Positions 57,633 through 64,000 of a stretch of DNA of 64,000 nucleotides are shown one piece after another. The stretch lies in assembly GCA_047967505.1 (NCBI GenBank), contig CM106541.1; one strand, given 5' to 3'. The notes beneath the pieces are model-generated. The model saw only the letters and a list, made by a program, of their open reading frames with translations, was not told the origin of the DNA and did not search any database. Every line of letters begins with the position of its first letter. The first letter of the stretch is position 1. The stretch comes from Dipteris shenzhenensis (Eukaryota; Polypodiophyta; Polypodiopsida; Gleicheniales). Made by a program: the position numbers and the translations under genes.

Positions 57633-58560
57633 CCCCCTCTCACAGACTCAATGTGGCATACACCCAAGCATCAAATGAGATGCTCCATCTAATCAAGAGT
57701 TCTAATCATGAGATAGAGCCCTTGGTGAAAAGGTCAACAACTCGTTGGGTAGTATAGTTAGATCTATCAATCCTTTCACAATCAGCTCCCTTATGAGATG
57801 ATAATGAAACTTGATATTTTTTATCCTAGTATGGAACATGAGGGTCATTGTGATTGCAATGAAACTTTGATTTTTGCAACAAATATCCACTACTTCATGA
57901 CCTTGGAAGACCTTCATGTCTTTCAAAATCTAGTTGTCATAAAGCCTCGTAAACTATCATGCATGTTGCCCCATATTCTACCTCCATTGAGGAATGTGCA
58001 ACAATTGAGTATTTCTTATTAAGTTGGATGGCCCTTGAACTTAACAAGAAACAACATCCAAAGGTGGAGCATCGAGTATCCATATCTCCAGCCCAGTCTA
58101 AACTGCGATACCCATGGAACTCAATTCCACTCGTCCATTTTCAGCATACTCTTTTCCATTTCTAATATTCTCCACATGGTCCCAAGTTATGATCAAACCA
58201 TCAACATATAAAATCATAATCAATCCTATATTCCCTTTGAATGGAGGTATAGGTTGGTACCATGCTCATGTGGCTTGTTTTGTCTCAAATAAAGCAATGG
58301 AATTGGTCTTGGGGCAACTCCATTATTCGAGGAGTTGCTCTCTTGAGAGACCACATCTAGACTCCACCTTCCTTTTCACTAGATCAAACAACCTATAGGC
58401 CTTGGATTCCTTATTTGAAACCGATGAAAATGCATTTATGTCTATGTAGATCAAACCTAGTCTTGAATCTTGATGTCTTTATTCACATGTACTCAAGCAT
58501 AAGATCCAAACACCTAGAGATGCTCAATGACAAGCTTCTTTCCAAGGAAAATCCATTTCT
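57633..58560 (-). pseudogene. Copia element 5 (minus): remnants of integrase end, RT and RNase H
   Basis: Reading the minus strand from 58545: KCIFIGF (integrase C-terminal block), a faint RT trace IDYDFIC-stop-WFDHNL where YVDD should be, then RNase H with DWAGDMDTRCST, NKKYSIVAHSSMEVEYGA and, in the frame 57926-57702, KNQSFIAITMTLMFHTRIKN followed by FHYHLIRELIVKGLID. These follow copia order and end at the PPT. Most of RT is deleted and no frame is intact. The V in SSMEVEY replaces the usual A of STEAEY. Confidence 0.75.
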
Positions 58561-59262
58561 ACCACGACCATTTCCTTAGAGTATCCATGGATGGAGTGAT
58601 TATCAAATCCTAGTACTTGGAGGATAGATCAGATGCCCTAAGGATTGCCATTGGGGGTCTCATCCCATCAACTGAGGATTGAGACAGAGAGAGCCATAGG
58701 TACACCCAAAGAGCAATAGATCTGTAGACCATGCACCCTAGAGGAGGTGGAGATAGAGGAGATTTCCTTTGTACTTGCGCTATATACTACGAGATCCAAG
58801 GATGATCCATTTTCAAGACTAGGTCTGCATCAGTCTCTATTTGATGGAGATGCAGCAACATAGAGAGACCTTGATATGCCATATTAGAGAGCAGGAGGAA
58901 ACAGTGGCCCCTGTGACCGAGCTAAACCATGCCCAGCAACACGTTATAGAACTTTACACTTTTGAGTCCCCCTATGGACAAAGTGAAGTCGAGGAGGAGG
59001 AGATAGATGACATGAGGGCTGAGTGGGCTAGTGGGACAAGATGACAACATGGAGAGAAGTATTTAGAGCTTTATTGGGAAAGCCTCTTCATGTTCCAAGA
59101 CAGGAGTTCTTGCAAGCTTCCTGTGATGTTCGTCTCTGCATTTTGTGGGATATGATGCAGCCCGTGCCATCTACTCTGGATCTTGACTTGGGCTTTTCTC
59201 ATCCGATGCATAGCAGGCTCCATTTTGCATCTTTTACCAGATGTAGAGATGGACTAGGGCAT
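58561..59262. other. Unrecognised interval
   Basis: A plus-strand frame 58841-59044 (MMEMQQHRETLICHIREQEE onward, acidic end EVEEEEIDDMRAEW) is protein-like in composition but has no family I can name and no neighbouring exons. It could be a retroelement gag tail. Confidence 0.3.
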
Positions 59263-59264
59263 GC

Positions 59265-59640
59265 ATGATGGAGGTCCATCCCATCATAGATATACTCAAG
59301 GGAGATAGTTCGACCATAGGGGTCACTATAGGTATGATGGGATATAGTTCGACTATAGGGGTCACTATAGATATACTCAAGGGAGATAGTTCGACCATAG
59401 GGGTCACTATAGGTCCATCCCATCATAGATATACTCAAGGGAGAGTTCGACCATAGGGGTCACTATAGGTATATACTCAAGGGAGATAGTTCGACCATAG
59501 GGGTCACTATAGGTATATCCCATCATAGATATACTCAAGGGAGATAGTTCGACCATAGGGGTCACTATAGGTATAGATATACTCAAGGGAGATAGTTCGA
59601 CCATAGGGGTCACTATAGGTATATCACATAGGGGTCACTA
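59265..59640. repeat. Minisatellite with AGTTCGACCATAGGGGTCAC core
   Basis: Seven copies of the core GTTCGACCATAGGGGTCACT, one with a T for C (starting near 59309, 59349, 59389, 59446, 59489, 59549 and 59598), plus a partial one at 59631. They are joined by variable linkers of CATCCCATCATAGATATACTCAAGGGAGATA words. Unit length varies from about 40 to 60 bp. Confidence 0.95.
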
Positions 59641-59975
59641 TAAGTATCATCTTTTGGTATGGTCATATTTGAAGAATAAAGGCTGGAACATGCATGGGAC
59701 TTAGGACGTTCAAGAACTCCAAGTAGCTAGGATCACGACCTGGCAGACACAAATACTAGATATCTTAACAGCTAGAGCCACCCTGGCACCAGGCTATGTG
59801 TTCCGTTCTTGATTTTAAGTACTAGATTTTTGTTGCTTTTGTTTTAGCTCAGCAGGTAATACTCTGCAAAGGGCCTTACCGATCCCTTTGCTTTAGCCCA
59901 CAATGGCTTGTAGGGTTTCTTTTTGTGATTGTACTTTGTCTCATGGGCCCTCGATGGCTACAGAAGATATAAATA

Positions 59976-60052
<77 letters not shown>

Positions 60053-60175
60053 CTCTTTCTCTCTCTCCCTCTCTCTCTCTTTTTGTATCTCTATCTCTCT
60101 ATCTCTATCTGTTTGTCTCTAGTATAGACCCATAGATCTTGACCATTGTGTGGACAATCATGAGAATCTAATAGT
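59641..60175 (+). repeat. Spacer with (CT)n microsatellite at about 59979-60080
   Basis: The CT run is about 57 bp long and then continues as interrupted CTCTCT(T/A)TCTC. The serine/leucine frames over it are artefacts. No gene in the rest. Confidence 0.9.
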
Positions 60176-60179
60176 TCCC

Positions 60180-61600
60180 AGTATCCATGGGTTCCCCTTC
60201 TTTGTATATCAATATTATGGTGGTGGTACCCCAATCAAGGGGGAAGCTATGGCATATGGCATGATTGAACATTTATGCTAGGATAGGGAACAAGACCTCC
60301 TACCCAAATGTGAAGTGTTCTACATATAATCTTTCATGGTCCTTGGCTGTTTTATTAGGAATCAAAGTCGTGCAGCTCACACATTCCATCTGGTAAACAA
60401 GGTGGATGTGGTGGGCTTAGGTAGGTGGTGTCTGGTCTAGAACATCATTTTGTCAATGTGGTGTATGTGTCCAGATTGCTCCAATATGCTAGCTTCCTTT
60501 GGATCCTCTCCAAAATAGGTGCACAACTATTGGGCCGGGGACACATCCACACATACTTGAAAGCGTAACTCTAGGGTGGAAGTACCTCTAGAAATTCAAA
60601 TGAAACCTCTATCAACTCTACAATATGGAGTATACTCCTTAGCACCAGTAGAGATACCTTTTGATTTGTTCCAATCAACAAGTCCCCCTAAAGCTAGACA
60701 AAACTTGTCAATGGATGTAGGAGTAATAACCAAGTTGTGATGATCTCCCCTAGCTATCAATTTTATAACATCTACAAAATTCATTATTTAAAAGTTCCTA
60801 AAGAGAAGGATATGTTGCAAGAGGCCACCCCTCTTTTACTAATCTAGATGACTCAAATGCTAGGCCTCATCTTCCACATATCAGCATCCTATTGACTGAC
60901 TGTGAATAAGACGAGGATAAGCCTCAATTCCATGTCACTAAAGCCTAGTCTCCTCATGGCTTCCTATAGGAAACTCTAGTCAAACATGTCATATGCCTTC
61001 TCAAAATTGGGAATTAAAGTGGCAATGTCCTACTAGCTCGCTTGTGCCTAGTGTGTAGCCTCCCAAAAAGTAAACATGTTGTCCAAGATGCAACGATTTG
61101 GGAACTATTAGAGTGGCTTGAATATGTCAAGAAAAAAGGTTTTAATGGAATAATGCAAAAGTCTTAGCCAAGATCTTGTAGCCAGTTCTAGGAATTGTGA
61201 TGGATCTCCAATTCCTAAGGACTATCTCCCCGCCCCCCTTCTTGCCCCTTTCAAGATGAGATTGATGAGACTGATGAGACTAACACATAATGGCTCCCCT
61301 AAAGATACAAGCTGAAGGCTCTCTAAGAATGTAGATAAAAGGTGTGGTCTACTAATCACTTGAGCCCCATGCAATCTTGAAAAATAGTGGAGACAAGCCA
61401 TCCTCTCCTAGGCATCTATCCATTGGTAGCTCTCATAGGGCATTTGCAAACTTTCAAAGAGAAAGCTATCCACCCAATAGCCAACTCATCCTATCTGAGA
61501 TGACTTGCAGAACATGATCCCATATAGGTCGATGCTATGGCACCTCCATAGTGTCTTTTCGCAAAGAATATCCACCTATAAGTCCCTAGCAATCTATGGA
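60180..61600 (-). mobile_element. LINE remnant C (minus), reverse transcriptase
   Basis: On the minus strand, LRNWRSITIPRTGYKILAKT (about 61230-61170) is the RPITL...YKI block of LINE RT. Scattered matches to the FTFWEA and LGF regions follow. In the frame 60784-60596 NFVDVIKLIARGD replaces the FADD-T-L palm motif (second Asp changed to Val) and FCLALGGLVDWNKSKGIS is the SGL-N-KS block. CAPILERIQRKLAYWSNLD (about 60530-60480) is the downstream thumb/linker block. Numerous stops. Same kind of element as LINE B. Confidence 0.82.
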
Positions 61601-61648
61601 CCATGCAAAGAATATCCACCTATAAGTCCCTAGTAATCTATGGACCAT
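61561..61648. repeat. 44-bp tandem duplication
   Basis: GCAAAGAATATCCACCTATA at 61561 recurs at 61605; the copies differ at one base. Confidence 0.93.
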
Positions 61649-61699
61649 GCAAAGTGTGAGTCCCTAGACACTCTAATGGTCTTGGTGGCATAATTGCCT

Positions 61700-63060
61700 C
61701 TACCTAGAATGTCCCTTTGAAGATTCTTCCCCCTCAAGCATGCTCACAATGACCCAAGTTCTTCTTTCTTGCCATCACATCGTGCGGGATGACTTGGCCA
61801 TGGTTAGCTATCTTTTGATCCCAATTTCTTTGCAATATGGAATTGATGTGAACTCCCCTCCTCTGTCATATGAAGCATGTTCATTTTCTAGTCTCAGGTT
61901 CCACATTTGCCTTGCTCCATTCTTTGAACATGTCAAAGGCCTGAGATTTCTTTAGTGGAGTATAGATCCATGTTATCCAATTAAAATGTTTTTTTATGAG
62001 TGTGTGCAATCTAAAAAGAGATCTTGCGAGCATTGGCATACCAACTCAAGTGGTTCCATGGCTTGGTTATAGTGGCCACCAGTAGGGAGCAAAAATGGGT
62101 GTTGCTTACCTTCCATGCAAGCCTGACAAACTTCATCATTGCCCACGAATGGTTGATGCCATATTTTTCATTGCTTTTAGGATATGCTATAATCTTGAAG
62201 TATTGTTGTCATCTCAAACCAACATTGCACTACACATTCCTTCCTCTACCCCTCTGTCAATCATTCACATCTATGGCCTTGGATTGAATAATGATGACAT
62301 CTTCATCAAAGGCAACAATTATCCTATTTCTTGCATGCACCTTTTCTTTTCTGGTATGGTGATTGTGAATGGCATCTTAGCAATTCCCTTGATGGGATGG
62401 CTCTACTTGTTACCCATAGTGATTGGATATTGAACCCCAATGAGAGTATAGAATCACTCTTGAGTCTTTGTCATATGCTTGGATGCACCACTATCTGCAT
62501 ACTAGTAGTCGCCACTAGCTGATGCCACCGCAAGTGCAAACCATCTTTCCATTACTCGGGTAAGAAACGGATCTTAATGATGTTTGTTGTGTCTACGTTA
62601 GCTCGAGCCAATTTGGATTTTCTAGAAAGGCTTTTCCCACAATTGAAACACTTCTTGTGCTTCTTGTTGGAGCTGATCTTTTACACCCACATGAAACCTA
62701 AAGTGGCTTGCTCTAACCAAGTTGTTTGCCTTTTTCTTTTCCTTTTACAAGAAATGACTTACCTCTGAATCCACTAAACTTCTTCTGCAAGACTTCTTCC
62801 TATAGGAGAAAAGGTTCTACTTCTTCGATAGTAACCAGTGATGGCTAGCTCCAAGGAAGTATGCCTAGCACCAAACTGACAGTCTAGGATGATTTCACAT
62901 CATTTTACCACCTTCATTTTTGTGATGTAATCTTGCAATGAACCCCCCTTGTCCATCTTCATGTTATAAAGATCCGTTTTGAGGTCAGTTCATTGTTCAC
63001 CTCAAACCTTTGCTACAACAATCGACCATTGCCTCTGAGAATCTGGATATGTGGAAGGAC
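61700..63060 (-). pseudogene. Copia element 6 (minus): gag end, protease and integrase remnants
   Basis: Minus-strand order: a gag tail with SNKKHKKCFNCGKSLSRKSK (half of a zinc knuckle, near 62660), the protease site ADSGASKHMTKTQE (Asp near 62495; catalytic DSGAS intact) followed by VQYPITMGNK, and then integrase pieces KKSQAFDMFKEWSKANVEPE and SYDRGGEFTS (near 61860). The latter carries the second catalytic Asp region. The element is cut near 61700, just after the position of the glutamate block, and LINE remnant C lies beyond. Each domain is interrupted by stops. Confidence 0.75.
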
Positions 63061-63340
63061 ATTTGTAATGGCCCTAATGGTTGGAGAGAAATGCCCTCGG
63101 GAGCATTTTCCAATTTCCTTTGTAGGAAAGTGTGAGCGAAGGCATTTCTCAACCGTCAAGGTCACAAGGCTCATTTTCACACTGCCAACTCAGATTCTCT
63201 GCCTTCTTCCAGGCTTGATGGAGACCTAACAGGTTGAGAAGGTTGATAGGGACTCCTCACTTTGACTTTGATCCGATGGCTGGAATTCTCTTCTAGCAGC
63301 CCCTGGACCTTAACGACAATGGCCCAATGAGCAACATACA
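63061..63340. other. No recognisable gene
   Basis: Short mixed frames only. It may be the decayed gag start of copia element 6. Confidence 0.35.
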
Positions 63341-63342
63341 TT

Positions 63343-63440
63343 CTGAATGTATGTATGTATGTATGTATGTATGTGTATGTGTGTGATGTATGTGTATGTG
63401 TATGTGTATATGTGTATGCATATGTGTATGTGTATGTGTA

Positions 63441-63483
<43 letters not shown>

Positions 63484-63562
63484 ATATATATATCTGTGTA
63501 TATGTGTATGTATATGTGTATGTGTATGTGTATGTGTAAGTATATGTATATGTGTATGTATA

Positions 63563-63629
<67 letters not shown>

Positions 63630-63747
63630 GTGTGTATATACGTATATGTATATGCATATGCATATGTATATGTATATGTATATGTATATATGTATGTATG
63701 TACGTAAGTATATATGTAAGTATATGTGTATATGTGTATGTATATAC
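63343..63747 (+). repeat. TGTATG / TATGTG microsatellite, about 400 bp
   Basis: Tetra- and hexanucleotide phases (TGTA)n, (TGTATG)n and (TATA)n. The valine/cysteine and histidine/threonine frames on both strands are translations of the repeat. Confidence 0.98.
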
Positions 63748-64000
63748 CTCTAGATCACACAATGAAAACTTTGCCGGTATAATTATTGTGTTAGGGGTTA
63801 GAATCATAAGCTTGTACCGAAGCTTGTCTATCAAATCATTTCATGCCATTTACACATTTTTTGAAATCATTACTTAGTCACGTTCATGTGGTATTTTGGG
63901 TCATAACTTGGTCAATATTGAACCATTTTCAATTTTCCCCTCACCAATATCATATATTTGGTAAAAGTAACGATTTTGGATATCAAGGCATTATTTGAAA
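63748..64000. other. AT-rich DNA, no gene seen
   Basis: TTGGTCAATATTGAACCATTTTCAA-type AT-rich sequence to the window end. Confidence 0.4.

Noticed and set aside
59903-60135. Leu/Ser repeat ORFs
   Set aside because: Translation of (CT)n.
63310-63877. 174- and 176-residue His/Thr and Val/Cys repeat frames on both strands
   Set aside because: Frames over a TGTATG microsatellite; both strands open, no complexity.

Overview
This window reads as nuclear DNA from a large, repeat-dominated land-plant genome. The grounds are plant-type (CCCTAAA) interstitial telomere repeats, Ty1/copia retroelements primed by initiator-methionine tRNA (TGGTATCAGAGC), a plant-specific FANTASTIC FOUR (FAF)-type gene, GT-AG introns and long microsatellites. 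A fern, lycophyte or other non-seed plant is my best guess from the style of the LINE and Mutator-like proteins; this is inference from family resemblance and was not searched. Almost everything is mobile DNA in several nested layers, and most reading frames are broken by stops and frameshifts.

Layout. 1-3785: a decayed minus-strand Ty3/gypsy element (RT, RNase H, integrase with an internal 195-bp duplication, chromodomain-like tail, PPT and the edge of its LTR). 3786-5365 and 19172-19735: the two halves of one plus-strand copia element, split by a 13.8-kb insertion (5366-19171). That insertion is flanked by an 11-bp direct repeat, has imperfect terminal inverted repeats, and carries a plus-strand transposase with a SWIM zinc finger. 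It is therefore a Mutator-like element (MULE). Inside it, on the opposite strand, lies a roughly ten-exon gene ending in a circularly permuted (motif IV before motif I) amino-methyltransferase domain of the bacterial N6-adenine/N4-cytosine type. It also holds a fragment resembling a plant helical immune-type domain and an array of short perfect hairpins. A MULE carrying such a methyltransferase is the most interesting thing here.

19736-25916 has no recognisable gene but holds a 260-bp direct repeat, AC and CT microsatellites and about 1.2 kb of almost pure pyrimidine. 25917-26738 (minus) is a frameshifted histone H3 gene that looks like CENH3, with a long tail containing an in-frame 99-bp duplication. 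27246-27695 is an unrecognised remnant, 28565-29185 a degenerate telomere-repeat block, and 30684-31517 a broken gene with a chromatin-reader-like region.

32435-38222 is a structurally complete copia retrotransposon (LTRs, PBS, gag, PR, IN, RT, RNase H, PPT, 5-bp TSD ATGCC). It is inserted into an older minus-strand copia integrase and has a 242-bp tandem duplication across its PPT/LTR junction. 38480-40660 is a decayed unrecognised minus-strand coding stretch. 41050-43430 is a copia LTR region with TATA box, tandem LTR-like copies and a broken gag. 44411-45529 is the only apparently intact host-type gene, FAF-like. From 47 kb to the end the window holds four LINE remnants (three minus, one plus), two more minus-strand copia remnants, tandem duplications, a minisatellite and two long microsatellites. 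No rRNA, tRNA or CRISPR feature was seen.
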